64,000 bases of DNA from Takakia lepidozioides (Eukaryota > Streptophyta > Takakiopsida > Takakiales > Takakiaceae): the NCBI GenBank assembly GCA_030704615.1, contig CM060731.1:31372001-31436000 (forward strand), given 5' to 3'. Of the stretch, positions 1 to 12,269 are shown piece by piece. The first letter of the stretch is position 1; each line of letters starts with the position of its first letter. The notes under the pieces are model-generated. The model saw nothing but the letters and a program-made list of their open reading frames with translations, was not told the DNA's origin and did no database searches. Position numbers and translations under genes: made by a program.

Positions 1-477
1 TTTTGCGGGCGATGGTAGTCAAAATTGACTACATACTAACACAATAGTGGCAATGAAAATGGATCTGCAGATGAAATTTTTCCCGGTTCACATACCCTCC
101 ATGAAAAAATGTCTTGCCTTGTTGGGCTCGCCATTTTTATCGGCAAACAGCTGACCGGACAAAATTACGTCATCTTTCAACCCATTCCATAATACATGAT
201 GATTATCTTGTGTAAAAAATGAAATGCACATACACATGTCAGTAATTTCAAAAAGGAATACTCTCTCCACTGATCTCAGCAAATCCTAGGCAAAGAAAAT
301 TTCCAATTCCTCTGGGGATATGAAGACGAGCAAAGGTAACCGTACGGTGTGAGTTCACCCCGAAGGGCTACCTTTCGTTTGGAAGGTGTACACTTTCTAA
401 CAATCCTAATTTGGGCAACGCGGTTGCCCAACCCACCCCCAATGATACTCGACGAAAGTCCCCAGGTATCCACACAT
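1..477. other. Intergenic, nothing recognised
   Basis: No open frame in this stretch has a recognisable domain, and I see no structural RNA or clear repeat. It is probably ordinary intergenic DNA. Confidence 0.5.
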
Positions 478-639
478 TAAATAATTGGTTGCCCTCCAGA
501 GTACCCTATTTTTATGGTTGGGTTGGCCTTAATGGATGACATCCAACATACACCTATGTGGCTTTGAATCCATGACCACTAGTTGTAGGACGACCTTATG
601 CCCCAATCACTGGGCCATCTATTGGACGCTAAATAATTG
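478..639 (-). mobile_element. Short tRNA-derived SINE with perfect 10-bp target duplications
   Basis: TAAATAATTG occurs at 478-487 and again at 630-639, a perfect 10-bp target-site duplication. The 142 bp between reads, on the minus strand, as a degenerate tRNA-like head. An A-box-like TGGCCCAGTGATTGG is followed about 35 bases later by a B-box-like GGATTCAAAGCC, then a short unrelated body. There is no long A-tail; the minus-strand 3' end is GGAGGGCAAC. The duplication is seen directly, and the tRNA ancestry is inferred from the spaced boxes. Confidence 0.65.
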
Positions 640-1064
640 CAATATTGAACACGTTGCGAGCTTCAGTGGCATATTATGTCAGTATTGAGGAGATCCATCT
701 TGAAAATTTTGAGGTACCAATGGGTTCGTCCTGCCACTGTCAATGCGCAGAATCGACAAAGGCTTTCAATTCTCCACGCGAGGGAATGTATAGTAATTCC
801 GTGGGGCTTAACTCTTCACATAAGCTAGAAACGGCGGTGCCATGTCTTTTCTAAGGAGTGCGAGAGTGACATCGCAGTTTTGACTCGCACTATGGGGCTT
901 ATATAAAATGTTTTTTCAGCACATCATCTGACACAAAGAAGAGGATGTTGTTGTAATTCTCTAGTACAGAAAAAGTGGGTAGGTATCATGATTAACTAAA
1001 ACTGGTCTATTTCTAGTTAATTATAACACTATACATATATTTGTATCTTTTTGGTATTGGGATT

Positions 1065-1410
1065 TCATTTGGTTTCATGTGCCAAATGAAGTGGCAAGTC
1101 TTGCTTGGGATATGTGATGGGATTTTCCTACGCTAGGGTTACGAAGAGTCATCTAAGTTTCCTAGTTGACCCTCTCTTGAGCACCTCCATAGCTCTAGTT
1201 CTTGGGAGGAAATATTACATTTTAGGGTTATACGGTAGATTCTTTTAGCAAATGTGTCATTGGCTCGACTAATATTGAGTGGTAGAATGTGTTTAAGGAT
1301 TGAGGTTTGATCCTAATTAGCATGTTGTGTGTTCCATTGCATTTTGCTTCTATCATTTTTCTTTCCTTATCATTGTGGCATAACTTTCTAGGATGGGCAA
1401 GAGGGTTAGA
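1065..1410 (+). repeat. Diverged direct repeat, copy 1
   Basis: This stretch aligns by eye with 3345-3700 in the same orientation. Shared blocks in the same order include CATGT.CCAAATGA near the start, ATTTTAGGGTT in the middle, AATATTGAGTG.TAGA, and AACATGTTGTG near the end. Similarity looks like roughly two thirds. The copies are about 2.3 kb apart, so they could be old LTRs of a small non-autonomous element or two scattered copies of one family. No retroelement coding sequence is visible between them. Confidence 0.5.
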
Positions 1411-3344
1411 GTGATATAAGGGGTCACCCCACACATACTAAGTTAATGCACCCATCTCATGCTCTAAGCATAACTAGATACAACCTAGCGGTCTGGCACA
1501 TCCATAAACTTCTACTTCAACATCAGGAAACAAGATGGATGTACCCTTATCAATGTCCGCACATACCAAGGCTAATCTGTTGACCACAATATTGTCCCCC
1601 TGCACTGACTTCTCTCGTACTCTTGTCCCACGACGACCCCCGCCCCCCCCCCCCCGTTTTGGTACATGCTCAACACATACGACTCTGCCTTGACATTTTA
1701 CTAGTGGTAGGCCTAACCATTATAGTTCCCCCCACGCACGGCCCCCTCTCAAGAAATCACAATCAACCTAATTGGATCACTTTTTACCACAATCGCTACT
1801 CTGCACAAGCTATATTAATTAAGCATGAAAAATACTCTTTGGACTCCACTCATACTCTCCCTCCGGCACAAGGGCTGACGGGTAGGCTCACTCACACTCC
1901 TCAAATGCACTGATGTACACAAATGCATCCACACACAAAGCCTCGATGCACTGAACTCGGATCTTTGGAATTACAATCACAAACATAATCATCATTAAGT
2001 GCTTCAAAGCCATCCATCTCACTATAATCGGCTTCCTGACGGCCACCATCGCTACCAATAAAAGCAAACTTGATTAAAATCAGCCAATCTAGAAGACCAA
2101 TTTTACTTTTGCTATATAGAGCCCATCCCCGACAAGGGGCGAGAGCCGAAAGTTGAAGTGGCTCTGAGGGCGTTACCACACGAGTGGTAGAGGCACTGGA
2201 AGCAAACGCGAGAATATGATTGGTCACTTCATCGCAGAGCGGCACCTTCACCTACCACACGAGAGGAACGACATAGAAAAGTATGGCTGACGTGGTGCGT
2301 ACGTGGAGCCTCTCCGCGGAAGTCGGATTTCCAGGGACTACCGCTTGGAAATCCAAAATGTTAGGGAATGTCTTTGTCTTGTTTTGCTCCTTCCCGCCAC
2401 GGAGCTCGTCTCTCTCGTTTACCCTTTAACAGACCGTCGTTTCTTCTCTCCCTTCTTGTCTCCTTATGCACACTCGATTGTCAGTCGTGTGGTAGCCGTA
2501 AAACGGTTCTTGCTAACACGTACCTACGTTCTATTACCATTGCCCGTTATATCCCTAGCCAAGGGCTTCCACGTCATTGCCTCTCGATGCCGCTCGTGTG
2601 GTAAGGGCCTGAATTGCACCGACTTCAGCGCGTGAGAGTCTTCTCTCTATTTATAGCTGAGTTCAGGCAGCGAGGACAACGATTGGGATGCTTGCTTAAA
2701 AGTACCTATTAGCAAATGATTGGTCATATTGTTAATGACCACGAGGGCCACTTTACCATAAAGTTTTGTAGTGACTAATCCGTAGTACTGCCCTATGTAG
2801 ATCATTTTGTCAAAAATCTATAAGTTCATCACCCAAGGTCACCTTTTTTGCTATGGTATCTTTGCATATTCTTTGATCTCTCTGAATAAACGATTGAAGT
2901 ATGCTGCTAACTACATATATATACTATATGCACATACAATTTCATCAAATTTCTTCAATGGAAAATCCAAATCACATGAATTTACATGGAACCTACCTGA
3001 TCGTCATGTTTGTCACATACCCTTACAATTTCAACAGTTGTGGGTAAGCTCTCGAGTACCTCTTTTATAGTACAAAGAGGCATCTCAAGAGATTTTGGGC
3101 ATATAGGTGATCCCATTTTTCACTTGAGATATCCTCATGTGAAAGAGGATGTGAATTTTAGAGCTTTAGGCAGCAGGCATATAATCTTTTCCTATATTCT
3201 GATGTTGGGCATGGATTGTGGACTTTGAACAACCATAACTTTGTGTGGCACTTTTGGCCAATGAAACTCGGGTAGGTGGCATTGAAGAACTCTTAATCTG
3301 GACTGCAATCTTCATGTTGGTAGTTCTTCAATTGGACCTGGACT

Positions 3345-3700
3345 TCACTTGGTCCCATGTCCCAAATGAGATGCCAAACCTCACTTGGACATGGGATGGG
3401 TTGTCCCCGCGCAAGGGGTGAGAGGGCTCGCCTTCTTCTAGTTCAGCCTTTGGTGGCCTCTCTCACCTCCACATCTAGACTAATTCCAGGATAGACTGTA
3501 TTTTAGGGTTGTATCGCAACATTTCCTTAGCAAACTTTATCAGTGGCTTGATGAATATTGAGTGATAGAGTGGGTTTATACTTGGAAGGATGAAAGTTTT
3601 CTCCTTAAGTAACATGTTGTGTTTTCCGCTTAAAGGTGCATTCCGCTTTTGTCATTCCACTTCTTTTATCGTTGTGACATAAATTTCTAAAATTGTGTAC
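3345..3700 (+). repeat. Diverged direct repeat, copy 2
   Basis: This is the partner of 1065-1410, with the same order of shared blocks. It has an extra segment around 3410-3470 (near GCGCAAGGGGTGAGAGGGC) where copy 1 differs. Confidence 0.5.
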
Positions 3701-5327
3701 TGTGAGGTGTGGTTAATGGATAGTGAATCGTGATGTATGTTGGAGCACGATGCTTAGGTTCATGACATAAAAATTAAGATATTTAATTCATATCAATGTA
3801 TAATTTTTGATGGCAGTTGTGCTGTGATAGATAGTCGACTAATACATTCTTTCAATTATGTGTTATAGGGGATAAATCAACATACAACTATAAAAGAGGG
3901 GTGATCCCAAGTTAATCGATCACTTAATATGTGGGACGTACCTAAGGACTAAGTCTTTATGGGAGGTTCGGGCAACCGTGTTACCCTGATTATGGCCATT
4001 ATAATGTATCTACTTTCCAAAATGAAGGCAGTAGCCCTTTGAGATGAAGTGACACAATAATTTACGTTTGGCACTTCAACTTCGCTGGAGGCCGGGGGAG
4101 GCCTCAATATATGATGCCCATGTGATATAGCCTATAGGGACTGAGGAGGGGAGAGAGAATTGGGGGCAGGTGCACTGCAAAATAGTCTGCAATCTTTCCC
4201 CATAATGTTGGCACTAGGCTGTCATCCGTAGGGGTCTTGTTTACAAATTGTTTGACATCGTAATTGTCCACAGTGATTCCATCCCTTCTCTGTCTGGGGA
4301 TGTGATCATGAGTACCTAAGCATGGCTCATCTAAGTTGTTGCAGTATATTAGTGGAGTAACACATGTTGCTTATGGTCGGCTTCCACAAGACAGCTAAGA
4401 ACAGCCGAGCTGAGTGCCAACGTTGAGAAAGACTTCAGGCAGTCGCAAATGCTTCAAATTATGGGGTTGAGTGCAATCCGGATGTTGGCCTCTGGATCCT
4501 TGAAGTCAATGGGAATCTTGCTATGGCTTGGTCTGTGGCAGCTTCCATTTGGCTAGGGACAACATTCGATTGGAATCGTCATAGATGAGATAATTGGGGC
4601 TGCCTGGACTGATACTTTTCTTGATGTGCTTAGTGCAGCTTATGGATTAATTTGGTGCGTTTCTTGCAACTTCAAGGAAATGAAAGACCATAGTGCAGTT
4701 TGACATCTTGTGACTTATATTGAGTTGCATGTCAACTGCTTGGGGGCAGGAGCAGCCATCGAGCTGTGGACTGGCCATCTGTTGGCGATGTCTTCCACAA
4801 GCATATGATCCATAGGCAGGTGGTCATTCTTTGCTGCAAGAACCGTATGAGGGTGGAAAAGGCAGTTCAATGCCCATCTGGAATCTACATGATTGGATAG
4901 CCTTAGGATGCATTAGATAACTAGTAGGGAAAATTCTATTATGCAGCATATTCGGCACTATATTGGTGATAAGCGATGAGATATCAATTAGGAGCGGTAC
5001 GGCTTGTTTTAGAGGGGATAGCCTCTTTCTCTTATCTTCCGGACATAAAACTTTCAAGTGACATTGTTTCCTTCAATTAAAATAAGCAGTCCCCAAAGAG
5101 TCCTCCATAAGCCTAACTTTGAAATACTTACCTTTGTCCTCAATGAGAAGCCTGATGTGGTTGGGGATCTAGTCCTCATTTCGCATCATAATAACAATTT
5201 TGGGCATGTCATTTTCCTTCGACTTGGATTCAATTGTGACCCCTCTCCAGGTTGGTCCTTATCTCACTATATACATTTCTAGATCAAATGACAAATACTG
5301 CCAAACATCCTAAGCAATATTCAGATG

Positions 5328-6340
5328 CACTACTACCAAAAAAACGGGTAGCGACGTCCATCCGCCATGCCCCCGAAATGCCCGCGACGGAGGTATCACA
5401 TGCTAAGTTGCAACACTCGGTCATTACAATCTAGTGGCATTGTCGCTTTGCAATGGCACAACGTCGCACGGTTGAAGGGTCCAGTGCTGAAATCCTGCTG
5501 CGACGCCCGGACGTCACAAGCCAAAGGGTTTAAAAAAAAAGAAAAATGAGACTATGATGGAAAGTCATTGCTAATTGATGCCCGGGGGTTGCAATGCGGA
5601 ATAAAATTGTTTTTCTTAAAAAAAAATGTGACGGAAACGCGTCACAATTATGAGATGTTGCGACGCTGCCGCGCCAACCGCCGCAACAGCGTTGCGACGC
5701 CTAAGGGTCGCAATGTGGATGTGTGAGAGAGATGTAGAGACAAGATCAAAAAAAGATGGATGGTAGAGGATGAAACGCTTTTGCTATGCCCAATATATGG
5801 GTAATTACCAGCACAAACACATATTTTGGCCCACCCTCTATCCTTTACCAATTGTCTCCTGCCCTACATCACTCGACATAACCAAACAGTCCGGCACCTC
5901 CATAAACTACTCCTCCACCAGTACGAAACATGGTGGTTCACCCTTTTAAATGCTGGCACATACCAGGGTAGACCCCCGGACCATACCATCCTACATTGGC
6001 TTCTCCCATATTGTTCTTGTCCAACACACCCCCTTGTTCTTGCCCATCGCGCCTCTGCCTAGACCTTTTTCTAGCACAAGGCTTGCTTTTCTCCGCACTG
6101 CCACCAACCGCCCTCACCCAGGATCATCAAAGCATCATTAAGTCATTCGGCCACAATATTCAACACTCCCATTAGAAACTTGCATGCAATATTCTGTGTT
6201 TAGTAGTATATATATGAATCTTTGAGTTTTGATTTTTTAAATTTGCAATGCCATAGAGATCACATATTTGGAAGTATATTTCTGTCATTTGCCCTCCTGC
6301 TCTCCCTCCCTTGCCCTCTATCTTATACCATCCCGGAGCT
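5328..6340. mobile_element. Non-autonomous DNA element related to the 23-kb repeats, CACTA-like left end
   Basis: The left edge begins CACTACTACCAAAAAAACGG, which resembles CACTA-superfamily termini, and is followed by GC-rich sequence full of GCGACG/CGTCGC motifs. About 5485-5790 is the inverse of 23500-23800. About 6130-6340 matches 23310-23520 in direct orientation. The element therefore seems to have a left arm and a truncated right arm of one inverted-repeat family. No transposase frame is visible. The CACTA assignment rests only on the terminal bases. Confidence 0.45.
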
Positions 6341-6399
6341 CCAATAATAAGTGGTAAAGAAATAAGGGGAAGAGAAATAACTCACACATGATAGGTTTG

Positions 6400-8690
6400 T
6401 CGGATTTGGGCGTCTGTAGTTGTATTAGTGATCCAGAAAGAGTTGGAGAGCTTGTGGTCTAGGACCTTGGAAAACATCTATTTTCTAATGTGGGTTTTGG
6501 TGTGTGCCAGGTGGCTTGTAGTTTTCTTCTTTGGTAAGGAATTTGTCAAGATTCCGGATTGGGGGGGCTTCATGTGTTGGTGTACCATTGGTAGAGAGCC
6601 AAAAAATATGGATGTAGGCGATGTGGATAGGGTCATTTTAGGGTCACTAGGTGGAGGGCAGCTCCGGCTTGGGCCATGAGGTCTGCCTCCTCGTTGCCAA
6701 TAATGCCCATGTGGAATTTAACTTTGAGGAAATGCACATGTTGTTTTAAGGCTGCAACACTATGGATGATAGCTGAGATTGGTAATTTATCAGGATGATT
6801 GTCTTGTGAAGATGGGCTAACAATGTGGTTCTGGAGGAGGAATAATGAGGTTAAGCTATTTGTAAGGATATAGTATGAAGGTTGGTAGTCAGGAAGGGTT
6901 TGAACCATTTCATAGATGGCCATGCATTCTGCTCTTAGTGTGGTAGGGAGGCAGGTAGACAGTGTGCTGAGCCATGTTTGGCATGTTCATGATAAAGCCC
7001 ATATCGAACGTGAGCACCTGAGTGGGAGCCATCAGTGTAGTGGGAGTTAATGGCTGGATACTTCAAGGGTCTCGAGCTCAGGTAGGAGGGAATGAGGGGG
7101 AGGGACGAGGGGAGGGGCATAGTGGGGGGGGGGATGAGATGAGAGCAGGGGATAGGGGTTGTGGTGTGTTGTCTAGGCCGTGCACGGAGGAATGTAAATC
7201 CAAGGGCTACAAAGACTTCGGAGGAGTTTGTGCAGTTGGAATGTATGTAGGTGGTATCATTAGGTTTGGGGCTTGATGAACGCCGAGGAGGTGTGTGAGT
7301 ATAGGCTCCGGTCTACTCAGATATAATGGGGAAGGTGGGCTAGTGTCGTATTGCAGTTGGCTAGGGTCAAAGGTTGCTATGAGGTGGATGTCATGTGGGA
7401 GGCGGAGTAGCTGATGAGAGCTGCACAATGTGTTTTGTTGTGTGACGAGGAGTATGGCCAGGTAGGTTGGGGAGTTTTGGGCTGCACAACGAGCCCATTT
7501 TAATGCCTCATATGTGGATTTTCCATTAGGGGGGTGTGCAAATCCACGGTCTTACCATTTGTGTGCGTTTGCAAGTCCGAGTGAGCCAAAAATCTTATCT
7601 CGCATATGGGGACTGGAGTAGGTGTGCATCTCAAGTGGACAAGAGATGGGACTTGAGTAGTAGGAATTCATAAGAGGTATTGTGGAGGTGATGTAAGTTA
7701 AAAGTTAATGCGAGGGGAGAGTACTATGTGTGAAAGTCAATGCATATTCTTCAAGGTAGTGCAAATCATTTTAGGAAGGATATGGGTGAGGTATCGTATT
7801 AAAAACCAGGATACCTCGGTTTCGGTTGTAAATCCATGCATTGGGGGCTATATAAGGTACAAAAGTTAAACCATAACCGGAAGAGCCAGGATTGAGGGAT
7901 GTGGCCTAGGTGTTTGCCTAGTGTAGCGTATATTGCCGACGAGTCCCTTTGTGAGATAATTGTGGGTTGTAGGTATATGATGTCTGTGTCGGGGCCGTTC
8001 CATTCAATGAGTTGTCTGTGTATGCGAGGGAGTGCTAGGGGCAGTAGATTGTGGCGGTTGTCATGTAACTGTGGAAGGAGTGTGTGTTGCATATTTGTGT
8101 GGGCTAGGTAGTTCGTATTAGTTTGCTTGTGGAAGTTTCTTATTAGGGTGAGATTATGCTAGGGTCACAGTCATCACGGGAACTAAAGAGATTATCCAAG
8201 TTTTCCGAAGAGTTGTTTTCAGTGGGAAAGCCTTTCCATTTGCAGGAAGGCTTGTGCTTTGGTGGATGAGGTGGATGAAGAGTGCTTGGGGGGGGGGTAT
8301 ATGCAAACTGTGTGGACGCCAGAACTGGTGGTGTGGAGAGGCGTGTTGTGTGGATCTATCTGTCTAGGGTTGGAGGAGGACGCGACCTATCTTAAGAGTG
8401 ACATTGGTAGGGGACATAAGGCGCCCATGTGTGCAAGTGGGTGCAACATAAAGACAATCTAGCGTGCAGATGGAGGGGGTGCACTTGAACATGATAAGAA
8501 CATTGGTATAATTTGTGTGGGTATTTGCGACATGCTGTTTGGTAGTCCGGGTCGCATGCGGAGTTGGAGTGGAAAAAGAGAGTTCGAAGGAACCCGAGAT
8601 ATAGCTTAGTGCGATGGGTGGGTTTAGTATACCTGAGGTTGAAGTGAGTAGGAGTGAGGAGTTGTGTATCATGCACAAATTGACTTATAG
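6400..8690 (-). mobile_element. 5'-truncated LINE remnant ending in an RNase H domain
   Basis: Minus-strand frames hold the 3' part of a non-LTR retrotransposon polyprotein of the type that carries an RNase H domain after the reverse transcriptase. The RNase H is clear at about 7120-6633. Upstream frames at 8092-7799 and 7428-7207 are proline- and histidine-rich and look like the decayed region between RT and RNase H. The RT catalytic motifs were not found, so the copy is 5'-truncated or too decayed. It is not the same family as the LINE copies at 41-46 kb and 60-62.6 kb, which show no RNase H. Confidence 0.65.
6633..7120 (-). pseudogene. RNase H domain of the LINE remnant (frameshifted)
   Basis: Two adjacent minus-strand frames together give an RNase H-like fold. 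The upstream frame (about 7120-6935) carries the first catalytic strand YTDGSHSGAHVRYGLY. The downstream frame (6923-6633) carries the second-half features ILTNSLTSLFLL (Asp replaced by Asn in the usual TDS motif) and FHMGIIGNEEADLMAQAGA, which matches the terminal H-G-I-x-GNE-x-AD-x-LA signature. A frame change between the halves and the D-to-N change suggest it is inactive. Confidence 0.7.
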
Positions 8691-9018
8691 CTTCTCAAGT
8701 GTTGTAACTATGTTGAATTGCCGAAAGTAGTCTAGGATTATTTTGTGGGTGGGGGGTTTTGGGTGTGGAAGGGAGAGAGCTGGGGGCTATCCTAGGGCTA
8801 TCCAACCAGACTAATTCGAGTTGGGTTGGAGCTCTAGCAAAATCCAGCAGTGAGGTCTCTAAGTGGATGTAAAATGCTTGTACACACATAAACTAGGTTT
8901 GATTGGTTTCATTAACATATAGTGGAGACAAATTACTTAAAGAAGAAGAAGATTTCCATAACAAATAACAAGTGAATATTTACACTCAATTTTTTTTGTA
9001 TTATGAAAGAAAAACAAT

Positions 9019-9368
9019 CACTACAATAGATCGCGGTAGTTATGACTGCCAACCTGCGGTAGTAATGGTTTTCCTAACTTTGACCATGACTGCACCATGT
9101 TGTTATATGAAATTAATCTCGTAGTTGTTCAACAGTCATTCATACGACTGTAGTCATATGAACGACTGTCAAACTAATCGTCTGTATGACTACATGGCTC
9201 CGGAATGGACGGAAGGCTGGTCAACGACAATTGAACAGATTTAGCTCACCACTCATAGTCATTTTCATGACTACAGTGTACATGGATGAGGTTACATAGT
9301 CATGAGGACTACTGGGAATTTATATGGTCATATGAATGAGTAATGGATGTATTGGTTAGCAAGTAGTG
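9019..9368. mobile_element. Small palindrome-rich element with CACTAC/GTAGTG-like ends
   Basis: CACTACAATAGATCGCGG at 9019 and AGCAAGTAGTG ending at 9368 could be the two ends of a ~350-bp non-autonomous element. The interior repeats a short motif in both orientations (AGTCAT/ATGACT, for example CAGTCATTCATACGACTG and GTCATATGAACGACTGTC). A perfect target duplication was not found. The right end overlaps a degenerate tRNA-like stretch at 9350-9410 with a B-box-like GATTCAAACTCC, so that edge may instead be a SINE remnant. Confidence 0.35.
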
Positions 9369-9762
9369 AACTATAAGTCTTATAGCAAAAAAGTTGCAGA
9401 TTCAAACTCCTCCAAGTACAATAAAATGGATAGGATGGCCCTAGGGTTAGTAGACGAGCTAGGGATAGCACGTGGCACCCTAGATGGCCTAGTTGCAAAT
9501 TTGGACGTGACGTGGCGTTGACGCGTCAGCGTCACGTCCGACGTCAGCGACGGACGTGCGTCACATCATGTCCTAAACCGGCGTTACTGTACATAAATAT
9601 GTTTATTTTTTTACTTTACTATTGACTATTTACTATGAGAACCGACGTGGCAACCGACGGACTTCATTAATTATTTGTAAAATTCATATATTATGATTTA
9701 TATTGTCAATCATGCGACCGTCAACAAAGGTTGGTCGGACAAATTTTTATTTTTTAAAAATA

Positions 9763-10245
9763 GGTGCGACCACTAGAAGGGGGTGGTCACACATTTTTTC
9801 TTATTTTTAAAATGGGTACGACCACCAGCAGGTGGTGGTCGCAGCATTTTCATTTTTTTTAATAGGTGCGACCACAAGCAGAGGGTGGTCGCACATTTTT
9901 TTTTAAAAAAAAATTGGGTGCGACCACCAGTCGGTGTTGGTCGCAATTTTTTCTTTTTTTTTAAATATGTACGACCACCAGCACGTGGTGGTCGCAACTT
10001 TTTTATTTTTTTAAAATAGGTGCGACCACTAGCAGAGGATGGTCGCACATTTTTAATTATTTTTTAAATGGGTGCGACCACCAGCAGGGGATGGTCGTAC
10101 ATTTTTAATTATTTTTTAAATGGGTACGACCACCAGCAGGGGATGGCCGCACATTTTTAATTATTTTTTAAATGGGTGCGACCACTAGCCGGTGGTGGTT
10201 GCAGACTTTTTCTTTTTTGTTATTAGGTGCGACCGCTCCCTGGAC
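9763..10245. repeat. Hairpin repeat array 1 (TGCGACCACC..GGTGGTCGCA)
   Basis: About nine imperfect units of ~52 bp, each with a near-perfect 10-bp palindrome (TGCGACCACC, a 6-7 base loop such as AGCAGGG, GGTGGTCGCA) and an A/T-rich linker of T runs and TTTAAAT. Unit starts are near 9763, 9817, 9866, 9918, 9967, 10020, 10073, 10126 and 10178, with a half unit near 10228. The same unit recurs at 18.2-18.97 kb and singly at 22.04 kb. Such clustered inverted motifs are typical of subterminal transposase-binding regions in plant hAT and CACTA elements. Confidence 0.85.
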
Positions 10246-10303
10246 ACATGGCGAGGCGTGAATGGGCAGCAGATGCAGTCGCACGTCAGGCCTCTCTAGG
10301 CAG

Positions 10304-10310
10304 TATATAA
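10304..10310 (+). promoter_or_regulatory. TATA box upstream of the kinase-like gene
   Basis: TATATAA directly follows the hairpin array and lies about 300 bp upstream of the first usable ATG of the kinase-like gene. A pyrimidine-rich stretch begins about 30 bp downstream, a plausible transcription start. Confidence 0.45.
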
Positions 10311-10600
10311 GGGCCTACCCCTCCATTCCCAACCCACTTTTTTCCCTCTCTGTGAGTGCGGTTCTGGGGCTACTTGAAGTTTGAACTTCGGTGGCCAGGA
10401 CTAAGCGTGGGGGGGGGGAGAAAGTGGATTTGTGTGGGGGAGGAGTTTTTGTTTTTTTTCCTGGGACTGCGGGAGAGTTTGCTTTGGGTACTATACCAAT
10501 AGAGGGTGAGGAAATTGGTCTGCTAGTATATAAGGTTATCAATAGTTTGGGTTTACTTTTCCGTTACGAAGCCGCGTCTATTCCGCAGAGTACTTTCATC

Positions 10601-12107
10601 ATGTCCGGAAACGTTGCTTCGAACGCAGTGTCAGGGGGTTCCTCGAGAAGTGGGCGTAAAAGTAGGAAGCGTAAACATGCACATGAACGAGATAGTCAGG
10701 TCAACAAAAAAGACTATCCAAGCGCAGAGGCCGCGAAGGTGGTGAAGTAAGTAGTGCTGGATTATTTGAAGAACAATGACATAATGCGTTTGAATCTTTT
10801 GTATGTCCGACATGGGAATGAGGGGTTCCTTAGATTCCAGCACAATATGGAGATGAGAATGAGGGAGGCTTTGGCCGGGGATGAATGGGAGGAGGACAGG
10901 GCGAAGTTCCAGTTCACGAAATGGATGGAGGACCGGGCCCATGATGCCACATGGAATCTGAGGCAAACCATGGACAAGTTTGTTACGAGAACACCTGTAG
11001 CTGAAGGTCGCATGCCAACTTCGGAGGAGGAGTTGTTTGTGCTTGTGGATTGGTGGTCTGACATAGCAAAGGCTCACGCCAAACGACGTACAAAACCACT
11101 CCCATGGAAGGCAGGGTCCTCGTCCGCGGATGCGGCATTGAACGTGAGATACATATCCACAAACACACATGTACAACAACTCGACGCGCCCAAACAGGGA
11201 GGGTATGGTACAATTCGGAGGGTTAGAATTGTTGGGGATCAATTCATTCCTCCATCTTGGGAGCTAGCAGGGAAAACACCCAGGGAAACAAATGTTGAGC
11301 TTGCCAAAGTCCAACATAACAATGGGGCGTTGGCTGTAAAGTTCCATCATTTCGGCATCATAAAGTATTTTGCATTGCATCCACGTCGAAATGAAGGTTA
11401 CACACATTGGTGGAATGGGGGGACCATACGATCATGGTTGAGTATTGACAGGAAATGGGGGAATGATCGGGATAACAGGGAGTTAATGGAACGACGGGGG
11501 ACGGAGCAGGAAATGCAGGAGGTCAACTGACTGGTTCAATTCCGACAGAATCGCACCCAATTGGCATGGGCGCTTTTGAACATTATGCTCAACGTCCATA
11601 ATCACCACCTCTTGCACAACGACATGTCCCCCGACAACATATTGTTGCATTTTCCACAAGGGTTTGAAGATGTGTACATCGGGGTATGCGATTGGGGGAT
11701 GGTCTCCACGACGGATGACCCAAAAACCACGTTGTACATTTTCGAGAACAGAGACAAGATGATAAAGACTATCGCACATAGATGGTGGAATGCACCTGAA
11801 ATTGCAATTATTCATAATGTAGCCAACAACCAGTCAGATAGCACACCTCGTAGGCCCCCTCTAACCGCGATCAGATACCTTTGCAATTGGAATGATAGCC
11901 CAGGTAATAAATGGGGGTAACACGTTCGATGCAAGTCTGTTCAACGATATGTCTACTGGAACCTGTTTTGCTTCCGCTCTGAAAAACTTGTGTGTAGACA
12001 CAGTAGAGTTGCGGTACAAACTAGAAAATGTTGTGAAGCGTTTCATGACAGGGCTATTCAATTGGCCTGAGCCCAAAAATTGCTGGAGGATGGATAGAAA
12101 CTTGTAG
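10601..12107 (+). pseudogene. Protein-kinase-like gene inside the repeat-bounded element
   Basis: The first in-frame ATG is at 10601; it starts a basic Ser-rich N-terminus with a nuclear-localisation-like GRKSRKRKHAH. The frame continues through an in-frame TAA (10748) and TGA (11528) and shifts near 11870 before ending at 12107. Kinase landmarks appear in the correct order: a glycine-rich loop (GGYGTIRRVRI), a VAIK-like Lys (ALAVKFHHF), the catalytic loop HNDMSPDNILLHF with Asp and Asn but Ser where Lys is usual, CDWGM in place of DFG, NAPEIA as APE, and SDTFAIGMI for subdomain IX. The N-terminal 190 residues before the G-loop are not recognised. The gene is convergent with the RING gene. 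The kinase assignment rests on motif order. Because of the two stops and the frameshift this copy is probably dead; an intron could explain one of them but not obviously all three. Confidence 0.6.
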
Positions 12108-12269
12108 ACCTCTGATTGTACATCATGTTTGAGTAAATGTTGTTTTCAATTGTGTTTGTCTCGTACCATAATGTTTTAATGGTTTGTTACTTGGCCATGG
12201 CACCTGGGTCCATCATATGGGATAATCAAGCACCACACCCACGAATCTTGAAGAGTGACAGTGTACACC

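Larger units (their letters stand above)
640..5327. other. Gene-poor intergenic stretch with old repeats
   Basis: Only short open frames without recognisable domains occur here. A pure C run lies near 1636-1655. Two diverged direct repeat copies are listed separately. Nothing else could be identified. Confidence 0.5.

Noticed and set aside
9783-10048. Lys/Pro-rich frames on both strands.
   Set aside because: They translate the hairpin array; identical units give repeated residues with no protein-like features.
9763-10245. MicroRNA precursors from the strong hairpins.
   Set aside because: Stems are only about 10 bp with short loops, too short for plant precursors; tandem subterminal repeats explain them better.
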